Assembly: GCA_009843865.1 (NCBI GenBank)
Contig: VYCQ01000039.1
Location: 32,095 to 96,094, forward strand
Length of the DNA: 64,000 nt
Direction of reading: 5' to 3'
DNA from: Acidimicrobiia bacterium
GTDB lineage: Bacteria > Actinomycetota > Acidimicrobiia > Acidimicrobiales > Bin134
Below, one piece after another: positions 30,642-39,420 of this stretch. The notes under the pieces were generated by a model. The model searched no databases and was not told the origin of the DNA. It saw nothing but the letters and a program-made list of their open reading frames with translations. The position numbers were made by a program, and so were the translations under genes. Within the stretch, counting starts at the first letter, position 1. Each line of letters starts with the position of its first letter.

Positions 30642-30805
30642 CCTGTTTTCAAATGTGCCTGTTTTCAAATGTGATGGCCAGGCTGTCTGCGGCACACTCT
30701 AAGTTCCGCTGAGAGCTGCTGCCTCCCGGCCCTGACTCGGTTCACAGGTTAGAGTTGCACAGGACCCGACCATCACATTTCAAATCAGGTACATTCCAAA
30801 TCAGA
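30642..30805. repeat. Inverted repeat flanking the SRP RNA core; each arm is itself a 16-bp tandem duplication
   Basis: Left arm 30642-30677 (cctgttttcaaatgtg x2 + atgg); right arm 30770-30805, whose reverse complement is tctgatttggaatgta cctgatttgaaatgtg atgg. Confidence 0.8.
30671..30776 (-). ncRNA. ffs: Bacterial signal recognition particle RNA (4.5S-type core)
   Basis: Reverse complement contains gtcagg-gcc-GGGA-ggc-agcagc (GNRA tetraloop plus symmetric-loop signature) inside gatggtc...gccatc pairing; upstream of dnaX on the same strand. Confidence 0.88.
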
Positions 30806-30872
30806 TTTAAGCACAGGATACTACTAATCGGTGCTGGTTGGCCTGCTGAGCTGAAGTAAATTTGTTGTTGTT

Positions 30873-30957
30873 GGAGGGGTGCGAGAGCGGCCGAATCGGC
30901 ACGCTTGGAAAGCGTGTGTGGCATTAGTCACCGTGGGTTCGAATCCCACCCCCTCCG
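30873..30957 (+). tRNA. tRNA-Ser(GGA)
   Basis: Acceptor ggagggg/cccctcc, anticodon stem-loop cacgc-ttGGAaa-gcgtg, long variable arm, T-loop ttcgaat. Confidence 0.96.
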
Positions 30958-30971
30958 CATTTTTTGTTGAG

Positions 30972-33900
30972 CTAGATGCATTGTTGGGGGCACCCGTCTA
31001 TGTAGGTGACGGAGTTTTTGAGAGTAGCGGGAGTTCGGGGGACTTCGAAAAGAATTCCAGTGAGGTTCAGAGGATCACAAGCAGAAATGGTGATCGCTTC
31101 ATTGGTGCAGGCGCTGTGACGAGTTGTTTGGAGTAGTTCGGCTGCTGCGGGCAGTGCGAATTGTTCACCGCTTTGACCTGTTACAAAGCGTCCTCCTTTT
31201 ATGATGCCTTGATCTTCAAATCGGCGCAGTGCCTTGAGAATGTCTCGCCACGGGGTAGTGGTGGGTGAGGTTGGGTGATGGGCGAGATCGTGAAACACCA
31301 CTCCCCAGCAATTCAGCAGTTGCTGAGCGACTGCTTCGGCTAGATTGTCGTCGGGTAATGGCTCTGGTGTTGGAACTAGCGACCAGCGACCTGGTGCTTC
31401 ATCAAATTTTAGGCTGGTGTTGCTGTGATGCTTGTAGGAGGTGCGTTGTTTGCGATGCCGAGGATGTCTGCGTTGAACTTGGTTGCGGTTGAGCATTGCT
31501 CGTACTGCGGCGAAACCATCGGCAGTAAAAAGGCCAAGGGCTGTCCCGTTCCACAGGGCTCTTTTTAAATCTTCGGGCAGGCGGTGGGTGCTAACAGCTA
31601 GGTCGTTCATAAAGCTTGCACCACGTTGGTTGAGGATCTCAGCTATTTCTTGCACTGCACCAGTGTTGTATGGTTTTGGGGGGTGTGGACGCGCGGCCGC
31701 CAGCAGCCACGGCAGGTTTTCACGAAACACAAAGGCGATGGGCGTAGCTTTTCTTGGGGCCATGTTGTTTGGTGCAGTTGTTTGTGCTGGTGGCGTGAGG
31801 CGTAGCCAGACCAGTTCGCCTTGGTAGCAAAGTTCGTCTAACCACAGTGTTTGATAATCGGTTACTCGCTTAGCGATAATTTGTTGTTCCCAAGCTGCTG
31901 CGGGCAGGTCTAGACCTTGGAGTTGTCTGAGCACCTTGCTAAGCCCTGAGCGACCTCGCACCGTGGTATCCGGGGTGACGTGCTGCCATTGCAGTAGAAA
32001 GCGCATGAAGTCTTGGATGGAGCTGGGTTTGGCTGAAGCCCTTTTTTGGTGTCGACTTAGGTATGACATCCGCATCAATAAACGTCGCGAACACCAAAGC
32101 TCATCTTGGCACACCATGGCGGTACCTTGTGATTCCAAGTCAGCTAGAGCTTGGCGCACCTCTGAGCTTGTAAGACAGGTCTGATGTGATAGATCATCAG
32201 CTGATATTGGCCCGGCTATGTCTAGGTGCCCACGAACCTTGGTTGTGTTGTGGGTAGGATCAAAGGCAGTGTTGGCTAATTCAGTGGTAGACCACGTTAA
32301 CAAGCTCTCATCTAGGGTGATGCTGTTTGTGCTTTTGTTAGGTATGTGCAAGGTGCAGGCACGGCCGCGTAACTCAAGGATGTTATAAAACTCCTGCCAT
32401 TCTGGGCGGGGCATGGTACACACTAAGGAGGTGAGCAGATCGTGGAGTTCATCGGGATTGCGGGGGTTTGGTGAGGCTTCTTGAGTTACTTGGGCTACAG
32501 CATCGGGGGTGATTTGGGTTATGTGGCGGCTATCAAAGGGCGTGCTATTACTAGAGCTTGTTGAGCGGTTGCTACCAAGGTGCAATTCTCGAGAAGTGAT
32601 AGCACTGTTGGTACGACGATCGGCAATCTCGCCATCGTCTAAAAAGGCGTAGGGCTTGGCATTGAGAATTTCATGGCTAAATGGTGATGGTCCCGGTGTG
32701 TCACAGAAATGGGTTTTCACCTCGCCTGAGCGAATATCGCTTAGCAGCTTTTTTAGCCCTGTGACATCAAGTGCCTCGTGGAGGGTGTCGTGAAGGGTTT
32801 GGTGAACCAGCAGGTGGTTGGGAATGTGTATGGGGCCAGCAATGTTTTCTTGGCAGGCTGCGGCCTGAGGGAAAACAGCTGCCATGATGTCGTCTGCCTC
32901 CATACGTTGAATGGCAGGCGGCTTGCGCTTGCCACTTTTGTTGCGCAAAACCACAAGGGCTCGATTCAGGTTCCAGCGCCAACGGGTGGTGAACATGGGA
33001 GAATCTAAAACAGCCTGCTGCAGCACTTCTTCCACCGAGTCGGGATGCAAAAATTGAGGCACATCACTTAGGGGAAAACTGTGGTGGGGCCCTAGCGACA
33101 AGATGACGGCATTGTCAGTTGCAGCGGCTTGTAGCTCAAAATCGAAACGACGACAAAAACGTTTGCGCAATGCTAAGCCCATGGCGCGGTTGATGCGTCC
33201 TCCATAGGGCGAATGCACCACGAGTTGTTGGCCTCCTGTTTCATCAAAAAAACGTTCAAATACAATGTTTTGATGGTTGGGGATCACCCCGAGCGCAGCT
33301 TGGGTGGCAGCAATGTAGGTAACAGCTTGGGTGGCTGCTGTTGAAGAGATGTTGTGGGCTTGTACTAAAGCACTACTCGTTTGATCGATTGAAGTGTCGT
33401 GCAGCAGCTCATATATTTGGTTTCTTATCGACGATACCTGTTCAGATAGTTCTGTGGTTCGTGCGGGTGCCTCGCCAAGCCAGAAAGGCACAGTTGGTGG
33501 GGCATCGCCAGCATCAGACACCTTGACTGTGCCAGCCGCTACCTGTTTGATGCGCCAGGAATGCGAGCCCAGTAAGAAGATATCGCCCACCATTGATTCC
33601 ACAGCCCAATCTTCATTGACGGTGCCGATGAAGGTGTCGCTGGGTTCGGCTAGTACCCGGTAATCACCGTTCTCACCGATGGCTCCTCCGGATGTGATCG
33701 CAGCTAATCTGGCACCTCGCTTGCCTCGTACCTCTTGATTGATGATGTCGTAGTGGAGGTATGCTCCACGCGTTCCTCTTCCAGTGTCTACTCCTTTGCT
33801 GGCTTGTTCTACAGCTTGGTGGAACTGTTTTTGCGTGAGGTTGGCGTAGGGTGCTGCTTTGGTGACTATTTTGTAAAGACTGGTGATGGAGTGGCTGTTG

Positions 33901-35201
33901 TCGGCAGAGGTTTCAGCGATGATCTGTTGTACCAATATGTCTAACGGTGCAACAGGCGGGCAGATGGTGTCTAGGTGGCCTTGGTGTACAGCTTGGAGTA
34001 GGGCTAGACATTCAATGAGCTCATCTCGAGTGAGCGGAAAAAGTCTACCTTTTGGAGTTCCTTTGTGGCTGTGGTTAGAACGGCCCACCCTTTGAAGAAA
34101 GGTAGCAATGCTGCGTGGTGATCCTATTTGACATACTAAATCTACTGGACCGATATCGATACCTAGCTCTAGTGATGCAGTGGCTACTAGTGCTTTGAGA
34201 TCGCCTGCTCGTAGACGTTGCTCGGTGTTAAAGCGGCGTTCAGTGGATAAAGAGCCATGATGAGCGGCTACGGCATTTGTATCGAGGCGTGTGCTAAGTT
34301 GATGGGCGATCCGCTCGGACAAGCGACGGGTGTTAACAAATATGAGGGTGGTGTGGTGTTGAGCGACGAGTTGCGCCATGTGGTTTAACACCTGATTCAT
34401 TTGAGCTTGAGAGGCAACTGCTTCTAAGTCGTTGCCAATGAGTTCGAGGTTAATGTCCAGAGTGCGTTGATGGCCCGTGTCTACGATGGCGCAAGGGTTG
34501 CCAACCCCACAGAGCAGTTCGGCAATGGTTTGAATAGGGCGCTGAGTAGCAGAAAGACCAATACGAGTGAGACGTGTCTTGGTTACATGTTCAAGTCGCT
34601 CTAGGGTGAGAGCCAAATGACTGCCTCGTTTGTTTTGTGCAGTTGCGTGGATCTCATCCACGATCACGGTTTGTACATAGCGCAGATTTTCTCGACTTTT
34701 GGCGGCGGTTACAAGTAGGTAAAGCGATTCAGGTGTTGTGATCATGAAGTTGGGTGGTCGCTGCAACATGGCTGCTCTTGTATGGCTTGGGGTGTCGCCT
34801 GTGCGTACCGCAAGGGAGAGCTTGGGCGGTTCTATGCCCATGTTGCGTGCTATCTCAGCAATTTCGGAAAGAGGGCGCTCTAGGTTCTCGGCTATGTCGG
34901 TCGCCAATGCCTTTAGTGGTGACACGTACACAACTTGGTTGGTTTGGGCAACGGACTCGCCAGCAGCGTGGCGTTGATAGAGGTTGTCAATGGCGATTAA
35001 GAAACCTGCCAGGGTTTTTCCTGAGCCGGTGGGAGCGGCAATTAGGGTGTTGTTACCTGAAGCAATGGTAGGCCAGCCTTGGATTTGCGCTTCAGTAGGT
35101 CCCTCGGGAAAGCGTTGCTCAAACCAGGTTGCAATAGCAGGGTGGAATTGGTGGGTGTTGGGAGCGTGGGTATCTTCACTAATTTTTAATACGCTACCCA
35201 T
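30972..35201 (-). CDS. lhr: Lhr-type large ATP-dependent helicase
   Basis: 1409 aa; IAAPTGSGKTLAGFLIAID, VIVDEIHATAQNKRGSHLALTLERL, RIGLSATQRPI, GIDIGPVDLVCQIGSPRSIATFLQRVGRSNH. Confidence 0.94.
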   Translation of the reverse strand: MGSVLKISEDTHAPNTHQFHPAIATWFEQRFPEGPTEAQIQGWPTIASGNNTLIAAPTGSGKTLAGFLIAIDNLYQRHAAGESVAQTNQVVYVSPLKALATDIAENLERPLSEIAEIARNMGIEPPKLSLAVRTGDTPSHTRAAMLQRPPNFMITTPESLYLLVTAAKSRENLRYVQTVIVDEIHATAQNKRGSHLALTLERLEHVTKTRLTRIGLSATQRPIQTIAELLCGVGNPCAIVDTGHQRTLDINLELIGNDLEAVASQAQMNQVLNHMAQLVAQHHTTLIFVNTRRLSERIAHQLSTRLDTNAVAAHHGSLSTERRFNTEQRLRAGDLKALVATASLELGIDIGPVDLVCQIGSPRSIATFLQRVGRSNHSHKGTPKGRLFPLTRDELIECLALLQAVHQGHLDTICPPVAPLDILVQQIIAETSADNSHSITSLYKIVTKAAPYANLTQKQFHQAVEQASKGVDTGRGTRGAYLHYDIINQEVRGKRGARLAAITSGGAIGENGDYRVLAEPSDTFIGTVNEDWAVESMVGDIFLLGSHSWRIKQVAAGTVKVSDAGDAPPTVPFWLGEAPARTTELSEQVSSIRNQIYELLHDTSIDQTSSALVQAHNISSTAATQAVTYIAATQAALGVIPNHQNIVFERFFDETGGQQLVVHSPYGGRINRAMGLALRKRFCRRFDFELQAAATDNAVILSLGPHHSFPLSDVPQFLHPDSVEEVLQQAVLDSPMFTTRWRWNLNRALVVLRNKSGKRKPPAIQRMEADDIMAAVFPQAAACQENIAGPIHIPNHLLVHQTLHDTLHEALDVTGLKKLLSDIRSGEVKTHFCDTPGPSPFSHEILNAKPYAFLDDGEIADRRTNSAITSRELHLGSNRSTSSSNSTPFDSRHITQITPDAVAQVTQEASPNPRNPDELHDLLTSLVCTMPRPEWQEFYNILELRGRACTLHIPNKSTNSITLDESLLTWSTTELANTAFDPTHNTTKVRGHLDIAGPISADDLSHQTCLTSSEVRQALADLESQGTAMVCQDELWCSRRLLMRMSYLSRHQKRASAKPSSIQDFMRFLLQWQHVTPDTTVRGRSGLSKVLRQLQGLDLPAAAWEQQIIAKRVTDYQTLWLDELCYQGELVWLRLTPPAQTTAPNNMAPRKATPIAFVFRENLPWLLAAARPHPPKPYNTGAVQEIAEILNQRGASFMNDLAVSTHRLPEDLKRALWNGTALGLFTADGFAAVRAMLNRNQVQRRHPRHRKQRTSYKHHSNTSLKFDEAPGRWSLVPTPEPLPDDNLAEAVAQQLLNCWGVVFHDLAHHPTSPTTTPWRDILKALRRFEDQGIIKGGRFVTGQSGEQFALPAAAELLQTTRHSACTNEAITISACDPLNLTGILFEVPRTPATLKNSVTYIDGCPQQCI

Positions 35202-35384
35202 TAGCTCACATTACCTATCGCTTGCGTCACAATTTGTAAACTCATAGCTAAAGCTTTTGCTTAGAGTTGTTGGCATGAGATTAAGTGCTACCGCATCTGC
35301 GAGCGTCAATCTTGGGTTAACGATGACTACGCTGTCTTCATCTATTGCTAGGTTCAATACAGCTAGGTTGATTGAGGAGTTGCA

Positions 35385-35678
35385 GTGTTAGGTGGGTCAC
35401 AGATAATTATTTTTTTGCTGTTGGCCTTAGGTGGGGCTTTGGCAGTAGGCAATATTGCTGCTTTAGTGAATCCTCAGGGTCCAAGAAGATCTCATAGCAG
35501 GCATCGGGCTTCGCAGCATTTGGGTTCTGCTTCGTCGCGGTTGCCTTCTCAGGCGGGCGAAAGGTCGGCAGCGGTTCCTAGCAACCTAGTCAAGGTTAAA
35601 GTAGGACGTAGCTTGGTGATGATTGCTGTGGGTTTGGTGATTGTGGTTTGGGCTCTTGCCAGCCTTATTGGGGGGTGA
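35385..35678 (+). CDS. Hypothetical protein with N- and C-terminal TM segments
   Basis: 97 aa ORF: MLGGSQIIIFLLLALGGALAVGNIAALVNP...SLVMIAVGLVIVVWALASLIGG; stop codon just upstream of livG start. Confidence 0.55.
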   Translation: MLGGSQIIIFLLLALGGALAVGNIAALVNPQGPRRSHSRHRASQHLGSASSRLPSQAGERSAAVPSNLVKVKVGRSLVMIAVGLVIVVWALASLIGG

Positions 35679-35685
35679 GGCTTGC

Positions 35686-36447
35686 ATGGCATTGTTAGAC
35701 ATAGAGGGGATCACGGTGCGATTTGGTGGGGTGACTGCTTTGCGTGATCTGTCGTTTAGCGTGGAAGAGGCCAGCGTTTGTGGTTTGATTGGCCCTAACG
35801 GGGCTGGCAAGACCACCTTGTTTAATGTGGTTAGTCGGGTGTACGACGCGCAGTCCGGCTCTGTGATGTTCGCTGGAATTGATTTGTTGAGCCAGCCAAC
35901 TCATGCTATTTGCGGATTGGGCATCGGGCGCACTTTTCAGAACTTGGCATTATGGCCTGCTATGACGGTGTTGCAGAACGTGATGGTGGGTGCGCACCAT
36001 CGCTCTGGCATTGGTGCTTTGCGAGCTGCGTTGCGTTGGGGGTTGGTCTCTGAGGAAAGCGAACTAACGCAGGTGGCTTGGCATGCTTTAGAAGAGCTTG
36101 ATCTCACTGAGGTGGCTTTTCACCCTACAGTCGGACTTCCGTTTGGCACCCTTAAGAGGGTGGAGTTAGCTCGAGCTTTGGCTGCCAAGCCTCGCTTGTT
36201 GCTGCTAGACGAGCCAGCTACGGGTCTCACTCAAACCGAGGTTGGTAAGTTAGCCGATCTGCTAGTCGGGCTTGTTGAGCGTAATTGCCTCACGCTGTTG
36301 TTGGTAGAGCACCACATGGGAATGGTGATGGGAATATCCGACAAGGTGGTTGTGGTGGATTTTGGGGCCAAGATTGCCGAAGGAGCACCAGCAGAGGTGC
36401 AAAATGATCCCGCTGTAGTAGAAGCCTATTTAGGAAGTCAGCAATGA
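35686..36447 (+). CDS. livG: Branched-chain amino-acid ABC transporter ATP-binding protein (LivG-like)
   Basis: MALLDIEGITVRFGGVTALRDLSFSVEEASVCGLIGPNGAGKTTLFNVVSR; likely start at 35686 rather than 35641. Confidence 0.9.
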   Translation: MALLDIEGITVRFGGVTALRDLSFSVEEASVCGLIGPNGAGKTTLFNVVSRVYDAQSGSVMFAGIDLLSQPTHAICGLGIGRTFQNLALWPAMTVLQNVMVGAHHRSGIGALRAALRWGLVSEESELTQVAWHALEELDLTEVAFHPTVGLPFGTLKRVELARALAAKPRLLLLDEPATGLTQTEVGKLADLLVGLVERNCLTLLLVEHHMGMVMGISDKVVVVDFGAKIAEGAPAEVQNDPAVVEAYLGSQQ

Positions 36448-37247
36448 ACTTCACTGCCATGGGTTTTAAAAGCAACCAAGCGGTCGCAGATACCCAAAAC
36501 ACCCAAGATACTCAGGATGTCGATTTATTGCAGTGCGACAGCGAGTATCTGAAGGTGTGTGGCTTGCGTGCTGCTTACGGTGATGTTGGTGTGCTGCACG
36601 GCATTGACTTCTCTGTTGCAAAAGGTCAGATTGCGGTGATCTTGGGGGCTAACGGTGCGGGTAAAACCACAACATTGCGGGCTCTTACTGGCATGGTTTC
36701 CACCGAAGGGTCTATCAGGTTGGCAGGTGAGGAGTTGGTCGGTGAGCCTACCGCTGAGATCGTGCGCAGGGGGGTAGCACATGTGCCTCAGGGTAGAGGC
36801 ACTTTTGGAGATATGTCGGTTGAGGAGAACCTTCTAGTGGGGGCTTTTGTCCGCAACGATAAGCAGGTGCGTTCTGATATCGCTTATTGGTACCAAACCT
36901 TTCCTGTGTTAGGGGAACGTCGTAATCAGCCTGCGGGCAGCCTCAGTGGGGGTGAGCAGCAGATGCTTGCCATTGCTAGGGCACTTATGTTGCGCCCTTC
37001 GTTATTGCTGCTAGACGAGCCGTCTTTGGGGTTAGCTCCTATGGTTACTCGGTTTTTGTTTGAGCAGCTCAAGGCCAGCAATGCTATCGCAGGCACTACG
37101 ATGTTGGTGGTAGAGCAAAACGCTGGTTTGGCTTTGAGCGTGGCGAGTTGGGCTTATGTGTTGGAAGCTGGCGAGATGGTTCTCGCTGGTCCTGCTTGTG
37201 AGTTAGCTGTCAATGACAAGGTGCGCCGCGCCTACTTGGGTTACTGA
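36444..37247 (+). CDS. livF: Branched-chain amino-acid ABC transporter ATP-binding protein (LivF-like)
   Basis: GANGAGKTTTLRALTGMV, VAHVPQGRGTFGDMSVEENLLVGA, SLSGGEQQMLAIARALM. Confidence 0.92.
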   Translation: MNFTAMGFKSNQAVADTQNTQDTQDVDLLQCDSEYLKVCGLRAAYGDVGVLHGIDFSVAKGQIAVILGANGAGKTTTLRALTGMVSTEGSIRLAGEELVGEPTAEIVRRGVAHVPQGRGTFGDMSVEENLLVGAFVRNDKQVRSDIAYWYQTFPVLGERRNQPAGSLSGGEQQMLAIARALMLRPSLLLLDEPSLGLAPMVTRFLFEQLKASNAIAGTTMLVVEQNAGLALSVASWAYVLEAGEMVLAGPACELAVNDKVRRAYLGY

Positions 37248-37250
37248 GCG

Positions 37251-38198
37251 ATGTTGTTTTGCCGCCTGGCAACAACCTTGGGCACTTTTGACATCTCGCT
37301 TGACAAGCTTTCCGACGGGGAACTCTGGTTAGCTCAGTTCTTCAGGGGTCTGAGCGACGGTGCTACCTATGCTTCGTTGGCTTTGGCACTTGTGATGATC
37401 TATAAGTCTACCGGCTTCATTAACTTTGCCCAAGGTTCGCTGGCCTTGCTTGGAGTATATCTGGTTTATGTCTTTAGCGTGGAACAGGGTCTTCCGATAG
37501 CGGTGGCTGTGGTGTGCGCTATGGTTGCTAGCGCATTGGTGGCGATGTTCATTGAGCGCACGTTTATTCGTCCATTTCCGCCTAACAATGTGTTGCCCTT
37601 GGTGATCGTTACGTTGGGTTTGCTGCTTATCATTGATTCGGCTGTTGGCATAGTTTGGCAATTTCGTACTCGCAGCCTGCCCAGCATGTTTTCTGATAGT
37701 GCTCCAATTCAATGGGGTATTGCTCGACTTACTTGGCGCACTATTGGCAATCTCGGTGCTGTGTTTGTGGTGGTTGGGTTGCTGTATGTGTTGATGGCAC
37801 GTACCAAGATTGGTCTTGCGTTTAGGGCAGTTTCGTCAAATTTAGAATCGGCTCAGCTTATGGGGATTCGGGTGGGTTCCACTTTGGGATTCGGGTGGGC
37901 CTTGGCTGCTGCTATAGGCACACTGAGCGGTGCTTTGGTGGTACCTGACTTGCTTCTAGAACCTTCGGTGATGTTGCGAGTGCTGATCTTTTCGTTAGCT
38001 GCTGCCGCATTAGGTGGTTTGGATTCCATGGTGGGGGCGGTGTTGGGCGGTCTTGTGGTGGGCCTGACGCGTAATCTGCTGGTGACTTTTTTGGATCTCA
38101 GTGAACTAGCTCTTGCTACTGCTGTGGCAGTGATCTTGGTGGTTCTGTTGGCACGGCCTACTGGGTTTTTGGGAACTGTTCGAAGGGAGCGGGTGTGA
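37251..38198 (+). CDS. livH: Branched-chain amino-acid ABC transporter permease (LivH-like)
   Basis: FFRGLSDGATYASLALALVMIYKSTGFINFAQGSLALLGVY; multi-TM. Confidence 0.92.
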   Translation: MLFCRLATTLGTFDISLDKLSDGELWLAQFFRGLSDGATYASLALALVMIYKSTGFINFAQGSLALLGVYLVYVFSVEQGLPIAVAVVCAMVASALVAMFIERTFIRPFPPNNVLPLVIVTLGLLLIIDSAVGIVWQFRTRSLPSMFSDSAPIQWGIARLTWRTIGNLGAVFVVVGLLYVLMARTKIGLAFRAVSSNLESAQLMGIRVGSTLGFGWALAAAIGTLSGALVVPDLLLEPSVMLRVLIFSLAAAALGGLDSMVGAVLGGLVVGLTRNLLVTFLDLSELALATAVAVILVVLLARPTGFLGTVRRERV

Positions 38199-39370
38199 TG
38201 GGCCTTGCATTAGCCAAAGAGGGCAGTCGTTTGCATCGTCGTCGTCAGGTCATTGGCTGGGTTTTGTTTGCTTTAGTGGTGGTGGTGATTCCGTTTCTTA
38301 TTGCTGACACCTATAGCGCCACCATTTTTGGCAATCGCTACACGGTTGGTCTTGGTAACTTAAGCCAAGCCATTGCTTTTATGGTTGCAATTTTGGGCCT
38401 GAACATTGCCACCGGCTACAGCGGGCAGCTTTCGTTGGGTCATAGTTTTTTTGTGGGTTCGGGTGCTTACTTGACTGCTGTGTTGGTGAACGATTTTCAC
38501 TGGTCGTATTTGTCTACCCTAGTGGTGGTGGTGCCAGGCTTGTTTTTGTTTGGTGTGCTTTTTGGGTTACCAGCCTTGAGAATTCAAGGTCTTTACTTGG
38601 GTCTGTTGACCTTTGTCATGGCGACAGTGTTTCCTTCTATCATCCGGTTGGAAGAGTTGGCCGATCGCACCGGCGGTAGCAACGGGCTGTTGATCGGCAG
38701 CGATCTGGTAGCTCCCTCATGGGCACCAACAGAGACGGTAGCTGAGTGGTTGCATTCTATTCCTGGTCTAGGAGCGCGTGTGCCCGATGGTTTTACTTCT
38801 CGCCAATCAGAGGCGGTGTATAAGTATTTTTTGTTGGTTATTGTGGCAGCAGTTTGTTTTTGGTTAGTGCGCAACATTTTGGTGGGACGGGTAGGGCGAG
38901 CACTTATAGCTATTCGGGATAACCAGCTAGGAGCGGTGGCCAACGGCATTAATCTAGCTGCTTATAAGACCTTGAGCTTTGGTCTTAGCGCAGCAGTAGG
39001 AGGCGTGGCAGGCACCATGTTGGCCATGCATTCGGGTTTTGTTGGGCCTGATGAGTTTGGCTTTAATTTGGCGATTTTGCTGATAGTAGGGTCGATAGTA
39101 GGAGGCGTAGCTACGCTGCACGGGGCAGTAGCTGGCGGCCTGGTGATTCAGTTCGTGCCTCATTGGTCGGGTCAAACTCAAACGTTGCCTGGAACCGATA
39201 TTGCCCTACAAGGTCCTTATGGCGGGGTAATCCTTGGGGTTCTGTTGATCGCTATTGTCTTTGCTTTGCCTAGCGGGGCGGCTAATGGGTTTCGTCAGTT
39301 GAAGGCTCGTTTCATGCCTGTGGTTCCACAGGCACCTGCTCGGAGTGTAATTGTCAGCCCAGACGCGTAA
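38195..39370 (+). CDS. livM: Branched-chain amino-acid ABC transporter permease (LivM-like)
   Basis: LGLNIATGYSGQLSLGHSFFVGSGAYLTAVL; GRALIAIRDNQLGAVANGINLAAYKTLSFGLSAAVGGVAG. Confidence 0.92.
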   Translation: MMGLALAKEGSRLHRRRQVIGWVLFALVVVVIPFLIADTYSATIFGNRYTVGLGNLSQAIAFMVAILGLNIATGYSGQLSLGHSFFVGSGAYLTAVLVNDFHWSYLSTLVVVVPGLFLFGVLFGLPALRIQGLYLGLLTFVMATVFPSIIRLEELADRTGGSNGLLIGSDLVAPSWAPTETVAEWLHSIPGLGARVPDGFTSRQSEAVYKYFLLVIVAAVCFWLVRNILVGRVGRALIAIRDNQLGAVANGINLAAYKTLSFGLSAAVGGVAGTMLAMHSGFVGPDEFGFNLAILLIVGSIVGGVATLHGAVAGGLVIQFVPHWSGQTQTLPGTDIALQGPYGGVILGVLLIAIVFALPSGAANGFRQLKARFMPVVPQAPARSVIVSPDA

Positions 39371-39420
39371 AGTTACCTAATCTCTTGAAACGGAGGGGCA
39401 TCTTGCAGAGAGGAAATCTA

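Noticed and set aside
31265-34095. Several 60-115 aa plus-strand ORFs
   Set aside because: All antisense to the single long lhr reading frame with clear helicase motifs.
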